Shown in pieces: positions 52,614-62,799 of a stretch of 64,000 nt of DNA. This DNA comes from Bryopsis sp. KO-2023. Lineage: Eukaryota; Chlorophyta; Ulvophyceae; Bryopsidales; Bryopsidaceae. The position numbers and the translations under genes were made by a program. Each line of letters begins with the position of its first letter. Positions within the stretch are counted from its first letter, which is position 1. The stretch spans positions 868,001 to 932,000 of the forward strand of contig BSYQ01000002.1 in assembly GCA_030272585.1 (NCBI GenBank). Direction: 5' to 3'. Below the pieces are notes generated by a model. That model saw only the letters and a list, made by a program, of their open reading frames with translations, made no database searches and was not told where the DNA came from.

Positions 52614-52942
52614 TAAACGTCTGACCAGGGTGAACTGAATGAACTGACGCCCATAGTCAGGAAATACAAAAACACACAGTTTTCATCCTTTTCTCCTCCA
52701 CGTCCTTGAAACGCTGCCCCGGGCCAGTTCTGGGGAGGCTTTTTGAAAGGCGGCACCAATCGGTGTAGGCCACAGTCCAGATTCAGGGACTAATAACAAA
52801 CCACCAAATACGGCGCTGCCAAAAAAATCAACCGCCACGCCCAACGGAATTATTTAGACGACGGAGACGATGGATATCGAGATTCACAAGGGCACCACAG
52901 CTTCGTTTGAACACAGAACCAAACCGCCCCTTGTTGGAGAAA

Positions 52943-53752
52943 TCAGGAGCGATCTCTTTGTGCGGAAACATAAGAAAAAACAATTAGAAAGAATCGTTTC
53001 AATACTCTTTTTCTGGTGTGAAGAGAACGAATAGGGCCTGTGCAGATAACAAGGGAAGTCTGGTGGCAAAGTCGATTCTGCCCCCGAATCAACACCCTCC
53101 TACTTTCCGGTTTGCGGGGACCGCATGATTGGAAAGTATCTGCGTCGTCAGACCCACTGCCATTGGGTGAAAAAGTCTGACCAGGGCGGACTGGATCAAC
53201 AGGTGCCCACACCCTGGAAGAGGCCTGGACCCCTCCGCCAATGCATAAGAAGGGAACCTGTCGTGACAAAAACGAAACATTATAGAGCAGACGATGGTTG
53301 GCATCCATGTCGCAACTCCGAAATAATAAACAGGAATCAACGCTTCTCATCTGAACAAACTCGGCAAAAGGTTACCAACACCAACATTTCTCAACCACGC
53401 TGTTAGAATACAGTTCGCTGACAGGTAGTCTACCTGGATTCAGCAACACACCCTCAACGGAAAAAATATCTCAACGCCCGTCTTGACTGGTGCAACCTCA
53501 CGTTGGCGTATTTTTGAGCGTCTCGGGGGTCAGACAATCAAGCGTTCCCAGAATGGTGCGCTGGATCAACTCCACTCCATGGTTAGCTGTGGGCGTATTT
53601 GGGTCAACCTCTCAACTGAGTGCTTTCCTGCAACAAAAAAAAAAATTCTGGTCAGCCGCCATGAAAGATCGAACGTGATTAGTAGGGGAAGCAGTCGACG
53701 AACCTTGTGGAGGCGGACGCCACTGCAATGATAACGATCTGGGCGGGCATGG
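52943..53752 (-). other. Possible multi-exon gene, better-preserved copy
   Basis: Segments on the minus strand: MPAQIVIIAVASASTR from the ATG at 53750-53752, VDPNTPTANHGVELIQRTIL continuing GTLDCLTPETLKNTP to a GTGAGG donor near 53497, and VDPVRPGQTFSPNGSGSDDA (about 53135-53215). A strong acceptor TTTTTTTTTTGTTGCAG precedes the second segment. The short hydrophobic start could be a signal peptide. I could not make all phases agree. The copy at 4286-5105 is interrupted after two codons. Confidence 0.35.
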
Positions 53753-54287
53753 GGAAACCCAGGCCGTTTCGCAAGATAAACAGGATAGCAACAAAAGAAA
53801 CGTTGTCAGTGAGTTGCTGAGAAGTGCAGGGGTGGTGGAATACAAGCGCCGCCAATGTTTATGTAGGGAGGCTTCACATCCAAAAAGGGTCCACAACGCC
53901 CAATTCGGCGCCTTTCTTGATACGATCTTGACTTTTTGCCGTGAATCTGCAAGATCGGGTATTGTTGAGTGGAAAGCACATCCACAGCTGTACTCCAGCG
54001 GGACTGACATCCAACCCTGCCCCACGCTGATCGATCTTGTTGATGAAAAACTGAAGTTCAAAGAACCATCCAGTCATTGGATCAGTTGAATAAAACAATG
54101 TCTCCTGTCCAGAAGAAGAGCCTCTTCTTCTGAAATCTGAGATTTCTGCAGCGCTTTGTGGTATAAAAAAAAATCGGGCTTCACACAACACCCTGCCTGA
54201 AAAATCGGGCTCATTTTCTGTGTCTGCTGCTTCATTGGTTTGTTGTTGGGTCTGGCAGAACGAATTGCGGCTGAAACAAAAGATTAT

Positions 54288-54372
54288 TGCACAAGGTGGG
54301 GTTCGAACCCACGCGGAGACGAGCTCCATCAGGTCTTAAGTCTGACGCCTTGGACCACTCGGCCACTTGTGC
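54288..54372 (-). tRNA. tRNA-Leu (anticodon UAA), second copy
   Basis: Identical in sequence to 5619-5703, including the A-C mismatch at the base of the anticodon loop. Acceptor GCACAAG/CTTGTGC, T arm GTGGG-TTCGAAC-CCCAC, class II variable arm. It marks the right end of the segmental duplication; flanks diverge within a few bases on the 5' side. Confidence 0.95.
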
Positions 54373-54379
54373 AGACGGG

Positions 54380-55230
54380 AATTCTTGAAGAAGTTTGATC
54401 ATAGTCTTTAATGGGTAGTTCCAGAAAAACAAAGGAGGAGGATGACTTAGATTTGAGGTAAACGAAGAGATGCAGGCGTTATAATGTCTAAAAGAAAAAG
54501 ACTCCTTAAGACTTTGAAATTTGGTTTTTCTTTGGGGTGGTCAGAGGATTTTGTACCCAACACTGTTGATTTTCAGTCTAAGAATTTGAACTCTTAAACT
54601 GCTGAGTAAACTCTTCTCTTGTTGTGTCGACAAGACACCACTCAATTTTTATTCCACCAAAGATTTTTATTCACACCACTTTCAAATTCTTCTTTAAGCT
54701 TAGACAGATTCAAGAATTTTGTCCATGAGTCTAAGACAAAACTCAGTGAAGGTAAGGTTACTCTTTTTCAAGTTTCTGTTGTGAGATTGAGGTCGGAGCC
54801 ATCACCAGCAGTGGGTTTTCTAAGGAGAGTGGGTCTAAGGCATCTTTTACCATTTAAGAAATCTTTATGATGACACTAGGGGTTGGGGCTACCTGTCCTC
54901 TTTTGGAGAGCCTCTTTCTGAGCTGTTTCTTGCAAGATCAATTTATCAGTCGTCTTGGGCAGGATTTTAAAGAGCATCCACTTTTCGACTTTGTTGTTTA
55001 CACTTACAACATATTTTAGACACTGCAGCACACAAGCAGTTTCTTTTTTTTTTGAGATTTGGGTCTGTATAAACATTTCTGTAAAACAAACACCAATTGG
55101 ACAAGCAGTTTCTTGCATAGGTATGTATGGAATATCGTTGGAGAACACCAAACATCTCAGGACGACTAAAAAATAACCCTGCTCGCCTGCCCATTGGCGT
55201 CGTTCTGCGGAGTGAAGTCTTCCCCTCGCG
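54380..55230. other. Intergenic; no gene seen
   Basis: Short AT-rich frames only. Confidence 0.4.
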
Positions 55231-55233
55231 GTC

Positions 55234-58200
55234 TCAATAGCCTCCAAAGCTGACGGCACTCATTAGTTTTTCCCTAGCTATTTTTAGGTTTTTGAGATTC
55301 TTCTCGGTCTTGTTCCTCTTCTTTGCTTGCCTTTCGTCTCCCATTAATTCATACAACGTCGAACGGACCTGATCCAGCGCCTTCCCCAGATATTTCTCCA
55401 GTGCTCTATTCTCATATAACTTCAAAAGAAAAGCAGGAGAGAACAGGGAGTTAAGAAAAGTAACGATGAGTGTCTGTTCTTTTTTCTCCTGTTCTTTTTT
55501 GTTTTTTGAAGTCAAAATTTCAGCTCCTTTAAGGAAGTGTGTATATCTGGTCTATCCTTTGTTTATTTCAGAATCAAAACAAAATAGCTATCGACTTGAA
55601 AGGTAAAATGAAATGAAATGCGATAAAATACAATGAATGGGACAAAAATAGAAGAAATACACATACAAAAAGACAAACGGGCACCAGTTTTTTCTTACGG
55701 AGAGCTGGTTCTTACTTCAAAAATGATTGTGTGAGGGGTGCATTTTCAATCGAGGGATGTAGTGGAGCACTTTGGCTCTCGTTTGCTTTAGGTTGCATTT
55801 ATTGACTGATTGAAGTTCTGAGTCAGACATAAGACCGCGAGATGAACTGCACCCAAAAGCTTTGCCTTGCGTAAATATTTATATTTCGGGATATATTTTG
55901 GAAGCTAAAAAACCACCCAAATATAACGCGCGCTCAAGGAAGGACACAAAAATTGCTTTTTATCGTACCATGAGGACAAGATTTCTTCTCACAAACTTGG
56001 GGACTTGCTCTGCCAACAACAGGCTGACCGTTTTGGCATGAGCTCCCAAAGTACACAGGATTTCCATCGATGTCATATCCTCAGATTCGTCGGAAGCTTT
56101 AGCTCGAAACCATTCGTGCTCCTCACTCCCTTTCTGTTCCATGAGTTCACCAATCACTCTTCATACCCATCTGAAATGCGTTCTATATTCTAATTGTTGT
56201 GCTCCTGAAACCCGTTTGCTTTTCCTATCATTCACACAGTTTGCGGTTTGTGGTGGGCCTTACCGGGAAAATCCAAGCGCCTGTCCTTGTGAGAGAGCCA
56301 TATTTGATGGCTTTCATCTCCTCTAAGGTGTCTTTGTAAAGTCTGGTGGTAGCAATGCATTCACTTTGGGAGTTTATGCACTCCTTCACGAGGTACTCCG
56401 TAATCTCACGTCGTTCTTCCAAAAAACCACTCACCTGAGACATTCAATAGGAGAACACAAGAAAACTCACGAAATGTTTAGCCACAGAAGCGTGTGATAC
56501 CCGCACATTGACCTTGCCACAAAAAAAACTAGCGTCAGAGGAAGTCATAATTCAAGCCGATCGTGTATTCTTGTAACTGAGGCTCTACTTGTCTCGAAGA
56601 TCATTCGCCTAAGTACTTCTCTGTATAGGACATCAACCTAACGCTTTCTGGAAAGTCTGATTGTAAGCCAACTCGTCACAACTTCATAAGCAACGAGCAT
56701 AAATGGTAGCGGTTTGTTTTCATACCTGGGCTGAAATCACTCTGCTCAGCTTGGGATACATTTTCGTCGCATCGGCGATCAAAGAGCTAAGAACGCCCTC
56801 CACCTCTACCTGCACATTTTGAACAAGTGCTAGAGGCGGGTCGCTCAAGTTGTTGAGCAAATCTGATCACAGCATCCAAAAACTGTAAAAAGGTTTTCCG
56901 CGTTCCCCTCCGACCCATTTTGTTGTCCGCATTATAGTTTTTCCCCTTGAAGATGAAAATATGTATAAAAAATCAGCCAAAACTAAACCGTTTTGACTGA
57001 TCATGCTTTGACCATAGAAGTCTGAAATGCTGAGAAAAAGAAAATGGGTGTCTCCGTAAGAAGAGCCTTGACGCAAGGGCTTCTTCTGCGACTCGATAGG
57101 ACTCACATTCTTTTAGGACTGCGTCGAGCACAGGGATTGGCAAGACGTTGGGTAAGTGAACCCCTTTTATCTCTCTGTTCATATCTTGGATGTGGTCCCA
57201 GACCTCATCCTTAAAGATGCCTCCACTTATTTTGTCCATCTACATCAAACAATAGAAAATCTTTTTTATCATGAAAATTTTGAATGAAGGTATAGAGTTT
57301 CCCCCACATTTTTCCTGGGAGAATAACAGGGGTGCGCTATACTCGCACACAATGTGCTGCTGCAGTTTTCTTTCATTACACCCGGGCTGTGGATGTATAT
57401 TTGACCCCCCGCCCCCTGTCAAAATGAACAAAGAATAAGGTGCATGCCTCCATATACATACCTCGTCACTGAATTCATCAAACTTTTTTGCAACTTTGGC
57501 GGACACTTGGAGGCCATTTTTTGTGTCGAGCTTATCACATTTTGCCCTTTTTTCAAACTCCTCACAGATATTTCGAACGCAATCTTTAGCTTCAGCGAGT
57601 GCATCGTCCTCATTTTCAATAACGTCAGGAAGCTTGTCGAGAGTTTCTTTCTCCAATCTGATTTGTTTATCCACCTGTACAGAAATTTCAATACCAACAA
57701 CAGGGTGCCAGCCTCAATTAGCCCTCGATCAACCAACTATATCATTGCCTCAATTCCACTTCACTGCGAGCTTCTTTCTGGATTTCCTTGAAAATAAACA
57801 CCCCCCCCCTCGAAAAAAAAAGGAAGAAGAAGAGATATCGCCTAGTCGATTATACCTTTTTCCGAACCTCAGGTAGGTGGTTGGTTAGACATTTCCTTTG
57901 AATCTCAACGAGTTTCTGCAAGAGCGCAGGCACACCCTTCAGGGAGTCATCGACGTGCTTCAGCTCATTGTGATCTCGGAACAGCTCTTCTTCGAGCTGC
58001 TGGACTTGCTCCAATGTCGCCCCCTCATCCGTTTCCTCCGGCGTTCGACATCGAACCTGAGACAAGAGAATAGAGATGTTACCTGCACATGCGACACATC
58101 TCAGATCCAAAAACGTTTCACTCCACCCCACCAGCCAACCAGCCAGCCAGCCAATCTGTATAGCCATAGCAAAACAAAAACCCATGAATAAAAATTACCA

Positions 58201-58925
58201 GCGGATGTTTGTGAGAGTCATGCACAAATAAAGTTTCCTGGAAAAATTCTCAAAATTGTTATTAGGGGCGTTGCCGTCACTTTCTTTTCCACAGCATTTT
58301 GTGGGGGGATGGCCTGATCTGGCGAAAACATCCATATTGTAGTTTTCGGTTTTATGAAGCCGCCCCATATTAGGACGCGATCGCCCCACTCACACCAACT
58401 AATCCTAAGCTCAGGGCGAAGTCCGCTTCATCAGTTCCCTCCAGTTTTTTCCCAATCCCTTTTCCAGCTTGATCGATTCTCGTTAAAACGCCCAGTGTTC
58501 TTTCACCCTTTGGGTCGACTTCTGCCGCAAGCTTCAACGCATAATTAGTGACGAGGTCTTCGGATGCAGGAAGCGAGCAAAGGATAACTTTGGAATCCCC
58601 CGTAATGTAATGCCTGGCTATTTCCTTCGTCATTTTGCTGGTATTTTCCCGTTGTCCATTGGAGGAGATTTGTACAAATCCTACGAAAGGATGATGCAAA
58701 ACACACCACGTGTTGGAAAGAAAGACAGAAAGGGGGAACGTAAATCCCCTTGTAGCATCCTCGCGCGGGGAGGTCTTGTTCACGAGACAAAAAAAGAGCT
58801 CGGCTAGACGTTCAATGTGTGTTTCATGCCTGGGAGATCGAATAGGGTAAGGTCTTGACAGTTCGGGCTTGAAATCTTCAGCACCAGAGGGAGGTCCTCT
58901 ACATTTTTTGAGATCCCAACGATTT
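55234..58925 (-). pseudogene. Dynamin-like GTPase, 5' end (P-loop) missing
   Basis: Exons in order on the minus strand: about 58922-58815 with the G3 motif (KISSPNCQDLTLFDLPG); 58680-58394 with G4 (GERTLGVLTRIDQAGKG); 58056-57856 (VRCRTPEETDEGATLEQVQQ); 57674-57462; 57239 to about 57070; about 56862-56725 (stalk, LLNNLSDPPLALVQNV); about 56443-56240; about 56157-55969 (GED, LLLAEQVPKFVRRN); and 55419-55234 (GED end, VSFGGY, TGA). Several joins agree in phase (58394/58056, 57856/57674, 57462/57239, 55969/55419). At least two could not be matched, and the G1/G2 part is absent: the first exon abuts a transposon-like end at 58932. Dynamins self-assemble on membranes and use GTP for fission or fusion. 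Truncated, so probably a pseudogene. Confidence 0.65.
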
Positions 58926-59050
58926 CTCACGCACTACGAAAAACGACCCACTTTCACACTGGCCTACACTCGCCTACACTCGTTCCACACTCGCTGACCC
59001 AATGAACACCGCTCCACACTCGTGGACACCATCGACAATTTCCAGCATTT

Positions 59051-59290
59051 GATGTAACTTTCATCCACACTCGTGCACACTCGGTGCACACTACTGAAAC
59101 CATCGACACTCAACAACACCTGATGTAACTTTCATCCACACTCGTGCACACTCGGCGCACACCACTGAAACCATCGACACTCAACGACACCTGATGTAAC
59201 TTTCTTTCACACTCGTGCACACTCGGCACACCCCACTGAAACCATCAACACTCAGCAACACCTGATGTAATTTTCATTCACACTCGTGCA
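59051..59290 (+). repeat. Tandem repeat, 71-bp period
   Basis: GATGTAACTTTCATCCACAC starts at 59051, 59122 and 59193 (with TTCTTT) and 59264 (partial). Spacing is exactly 71 bp. It is part of the left subterminal region of the CACTA-like element. Confidence 0.85.
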
Positions 59291-59439
59291 CACACTGTGG
59301 TACCACTATCGTCAAACAGGTTCTAGAAGGGAGGAGGGCCGACAAGTTTACGATGGTGGGAGTGCGATGACTCCGTCCTCGCACATCGTCGGTGGGAGGT
59401 CGCGGGCACTGGTTCTCGCGATGGCGCTTGGGTGGAGGA

Positions 59440-60320
59440 AGGAACCTGCTCCCAGATATGTTACGGAGGAACTTGCTAAGTGACCTAGGTCGCGAACCCC
59501 TCGACCAATCGGAGGTCCTTCTCAGGCTGGTGCACGTGTGTGCCGATGAACGAAGCGACATGGCAATTGCAAGGGGGCTATTTCAGCTGGCTGTGCGAAA
59601 CATCTTTGTTGGACTGTTTGTTGGAGCGGCTCTCGGGGGGTGAAGCTGTGGACAGTTAAATCAACTGCGCTCAGGTGTCGGTGGCGCTGATTCGAACCAA
59701 CCGTCGCCGTTGGCAATCAGACTCGGGCCTGTCTGCGCCTCCTCCCAAACTTTGCCGGCAAGTGGACTCTGGCAAGTATGTAGAAGGACTTGTCATATTT
59801 TTTGGATGTGGAGGCACAAACCGCCATCGGTCAGTTTTTGAATTATGGAGCTTACGGTGTGCCAAGGGACCATCAGCAAGCTCTGCATTATTTCAAGTGG
59901 GTAGCCAGCACACTCCCCATCTGGGAGAATATCACAATTTGCTTGGTAGCAGTGGGTCAGGCTCAGAAAAACAAAAAACAAAAATGAAAATACATGGCAT
60001 TTTTCAGCAGCTGAGAAGTTTTTTTCGCAGCTGTGCCGAAAACGTATGTTTGTTTGTTTTTCAAATTATCACTTCGTTTTTTTTTCCCTTTTTTCCCCCC
60101 AGCCAAGCTGCAGAAGCGGAAGATGCAGGGGCGATGAGTTATTTGGGCCACATGTTGGGGTCGAACAGAACAACAAGACTGCTTTGAAGTGGTTTGAGAA
60201 AGGTGCCGGGGAGGGGCACCCCAACGGTCATTATGAACTGGGCTACATGTACCTCGCAGGCTACGGAGGCGAAAAAGATTTACAGAAAGCGTTCAGGCAT
60301 TTCAACAAGGTCAGCAGCCC
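59440..60320 (+). pseudogene. Sel1-like repeat gene, frameshifted
   Basis: Plus-strand pieces read AQTAIGQFLNYGAYGVPRDH then QQALHYFKW (59812-59900), EAEDAGAMSYLGHML (about 60117-60160) and, one frame away, VEQNNKTALKWFEKGAGEGH then ELGYMYLAGYGGEKDLQKAF (about 60160-60300). These are consecutive Sel1-type (TPR-like) repeats. The frame change occurs at a GGGG run (60156-60159) and would be removed by one base. An upstream open stretch (59440-59640) with LLRLVHVCADERSDMAIARG may be its first exon. Sel1 proteins are adaptors, often in ER-associated or signalling complexes. Either a pseudogene or a base error. Confidence 0.5.
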
Positions 60321-60344
60321 TCCGATACAAAACCTAACTGTGAA

Positions 60345-60475
60345 TTGACAATAAGAAAAGAGGAAAAGGGGGGGGGGGAGGTGCTCCACATTGTTCAAAC
60401 TCACTGTGAATTGATAATAGGGAGAGGGAAGGGGGGGGTTGCACAACATTGTTCAAAATCTGTCTCTTTTCAGGG
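60345..60475 (+). repeat. Tandem duplication of ~75 bp with G runs
   Basis: ACTGTGAATTGA(C/T)AATA...GGGGGGG...CACATTGTTCAAA occurs twice (60339-60400 and 60405-60460). Probably intronic to the broken Sel1 gene. Confidence 0.6.
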
Positions 60476-60479
60476 AAAG

Positions 60480-61430
60480 TATCCAGTGTTTTGGCACCTT
60501 TCCATCTGGTGGGTGGAAATTTACCTTTTTCTTTTAATATTATCTTGGAATGAACCTGGTGGGGAACTGTTATATAGGCCAGTATTCTGCAATGGGGCAA
60601 CAGGTGGGAAAATTAACAGAAAATATGTGTGTGGACAGCATCATCTTCTCTCGGTTTGTTGGATGAAATTTCCCCTCCCCACCTCCTTAGGATTATTTGG
60701 AGCCTTGTTCAGGTGAAGGGATGGAAACTCCTTTGCAGGAATTTTTTGATAGTCCAAACTGCAACAGCGGTGTCATGTGCCAAGAGAGAGCGAATTAAAA
60801 AAACCCAACCAATCCATACAGCCTGGAATTTACTCCACTGCCTGATCTGCAACTCCCGAAGTACGAGCAGGTGGCGATTGGATGCCAAAAATAGTCTTCA
60901 GAGAATGTTTTGAACGAACAAATAAACGAATAAATGTATGACCTTTCAACCATGTGGATAGGGAATTAATGATGTTTTTTTTTCTGTCAATATTTGTGGA
61001 GTTATTTTCTACTTTCTGTAAGCTGATGGGTGATGTGTGTTTGTTCTCTCTGATGGGAAGAGCAGGGCTGAGGAAAGTGACGAGGTGGAATCAAGAAGAG
61101 AGTTGAGCAATCCTTATTCTTATTGCGGGTTGCCTCTGAAGGCCATTTAGGTGTTATTCATTCGAATATGCGACTCGTAAGAGATTCTTGGGGATGGGAA
61201 GAGTTTTTGCAGATGGTGCATAGCTTTCTGAGAGAGTGTTCAGGGTGATGGTGGAGAATTGGGGAAGTGAGTTTTGGGAAGTGAGTTTTGGGTGGGATGG
61301 GACTAGGAGAGTAATTGCAGCAGGGGATGATGGGAGGGAGAGGGATTGTAGTAACTCTTATGTAATGATTGTATATTTCACTGTGGGTGCATGGTTTTTA
61401 AATGGAATCTCTCATGCGTTATTGTCGTCC
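60480..61430. other. No gene supported
   Basis: Short frames; GGGAAGTGAGTTTTGGGAAG duplication near 61262-61292. Confidence 0.4.
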
Positions 61431-61459
61431 AATTGGGATCTACACGCCAGCCACATCAA

Positions 61460-61625
61460 TGTCAACTCGAGTGTGCATTCGATGCACACTAGTGTCACAC
61501 CAAGTGTACATTCGAGTGCACACTAGTGTCACACCAAGTGTACATTCGAGTGCACACTAGTGTCACACCAAGTGTGCATTCGAATGTACACTTGGTGTGA
61601 CACTAGTGTGCACTCGAATGTAGAT
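61460..61625. repeat. Palindromic array of a 34-bp unit
   Basis: The unit containing GTACATTCGAGTGCACACTA repeats about three times with period 34 (61467-61580), then continues in inverted orientation (GAATGTACACTTGGTGTGAC, 61581-61619). The whole could fold into a long hairpin. It forms the right subterminal region of the CACTA-like element. Confidence 0.8.
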
Positions 61626-61857
61626 CGGACTTAGTGTACACTCGTTCCACATCAAGTGTACACTCGCTCGTTTTTTCGTAGTGTGAGGATCGGTGCTCTA
61701 TTTTTTGGTGGTGGTGTAAATAATTGATTGGTGGCTGGCGGCTGGACTCAGTCCAGCCACTGGAGTTTTTCAGCCTTTATCTTTGTTTCTTGAACCAGAC
61801 AAGCAGGAGGTCTCTTAACAAGAGATAGCTTTTTTGATCCAGTCCTCCCAATGCCAT

Positions 61858-61895
61858 CAACCAACCAAGAATAGTACAGGACATGCCTATCATCG
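61858..61895 (+). repeat. Dispersed ~50-bp element, partial
   Basis: CAACCAACCAAGAATAGTAC, then AGGACATGCC; the GGCCAGAGCC part is missing. Confidence 0.65.
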
Positions 61896-62571
61896 ATGAC
61901 CACGAAAAAGCAATCTCATTTCTGGACCTTCATGGGGTCGAACCGCAGAGTGCAAGGGCCACTTGCGACTTGAAGTCGTTAACACGGCACCTAGCACTTC
62001 CCCGGCTGAACTATTCGCAGTCATTGCTATCCTTCTCGACATACCTTGCTATTCTAGGGGTGGCAGACCTGCGCTTCTTGGGTTCTTAACATAACCGTTA
62101 AGGTGAAACGTTTCTTAACAACTTCAAAGTGGGAAGTGTTTGGTGGCTGTTCAGCGTTTCTGAATGCTGGCTCCCGTCAGGGGGGGGAGCTTTATCATGG
62201 CCAGCAGAGCTGCGACGTTGCCGAACCGCTTCACTTCAAAGCTGGTGTGTTGTCGGAAGGGGTTCTTACACTTACCTCTGTTTGTGTCTGGGGAACCTCC
62301 TCTCCCCCTATCTGAATTGAACGAACCAATCTTCTTTGACACTATCGACTGTCCCGGCACCTTGTTCATTTTTTGATCGAAATCATAGTCTATACATACA
62401 AAGATCTGTTTATGAGTGCTTCTTTGATTGTTGTGTCGAGATGTCCCCTCTCTGAGCTCATCCATCTCGACACAAGATTGATCACCACCAACACTCCATC
62501 TGTTTTTCGTTCATGCTGGCGGCGCCTCCCAACACCCAGTAATCCGGGAATCCCCAGCTTGGTATATGGTG

Positions 62572-62698
62572 CGATGGTAGCGAGCAGCGGCGTAAGAAAT
62601 TCGTCTGCCAGGAAAATGGGCGTTCTTTTCTCTTGTCCCCGAACCTTCCCACGCAAACCTGGCAGACGAATTTCTTATGCCGCTCTTCGCTTCCATCG
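62572..62698. repeat. Perfect-like inverted repeat, 41-bp arms
   Basis: Left arm 62572-62612 (CGTAAGAAATTCGTCTGCCA within it) and right arm 62658-62698 (TGGCAGACGAATTTCTTATG) pair with about four mismatches around a 45-bp loop. Flanked by two copies of TTGTGTCGAGATG (62432-62444 and 62701-62713). Could be an RNA hairpin source or a foldback element. Confidence 0.75.
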
Positions 62699-62719
62699 TG
62701 TTGTGTCGAGATGATCCAA

Positions 62720-62790
62720 CTCGACATCACGTTGGATCAGCTCGACATCACGTTGGATTAGCTCGACTTTGCGTTGGGTCAGCTGACATC
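62720..62790 (+). repeat. 21-bp tandem repeat, about 3.3 copies
   Basis: CTCGACATCACGTTGGATCAG, then ...GGATTAG, then CTCGACTTTGCGTTGGGTCAG, immediately to the right of the inverted repeat. Confidence 0.8.
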
Positions 62791-62799
62791 GAGGTAACA

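Larger units (their letters stand above)
49860..52740. other. Right part of segmental duplication; no gene
   Basis: Parallels about 1350-4080 in order, with insertions and losses. Includes the third copy of the 900-bp block (51740-52740) and an internal inverted TGATTGGTGGATG/CATCCACCAATCA pair (51590-51625 and 51963-51993). Confidence 0.55.
58932..61683. mobile_element. CACTA-like element with inverted ends
   Basis: The left end reads CACTACGAAAAACGA and the right end, reverse-complemented, CACTACGAAAAAACGA. Both are followed by clusters of CACACTCG/TACACTCG motifs, like the subterminal repeats of CACTA (En/Spm) transposons. No clear 3-bp target duplication is seen (ACG left, TGA right) and no transposase frame is recognised, so it would be a defective, gene-carrying derivative. 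It lies directly against the first remaining exon of the dynamin gene. Confidence 0.45.

Noticed and set aside
61930..62020. tRNA-like gene (GGTTCGACCCC and a CTTCAAG loop on the minus strand, anticodon UCA)
   Set aside because: The T-arm and acceptor do not pair, so it is a chance or highly decayed resemblance.
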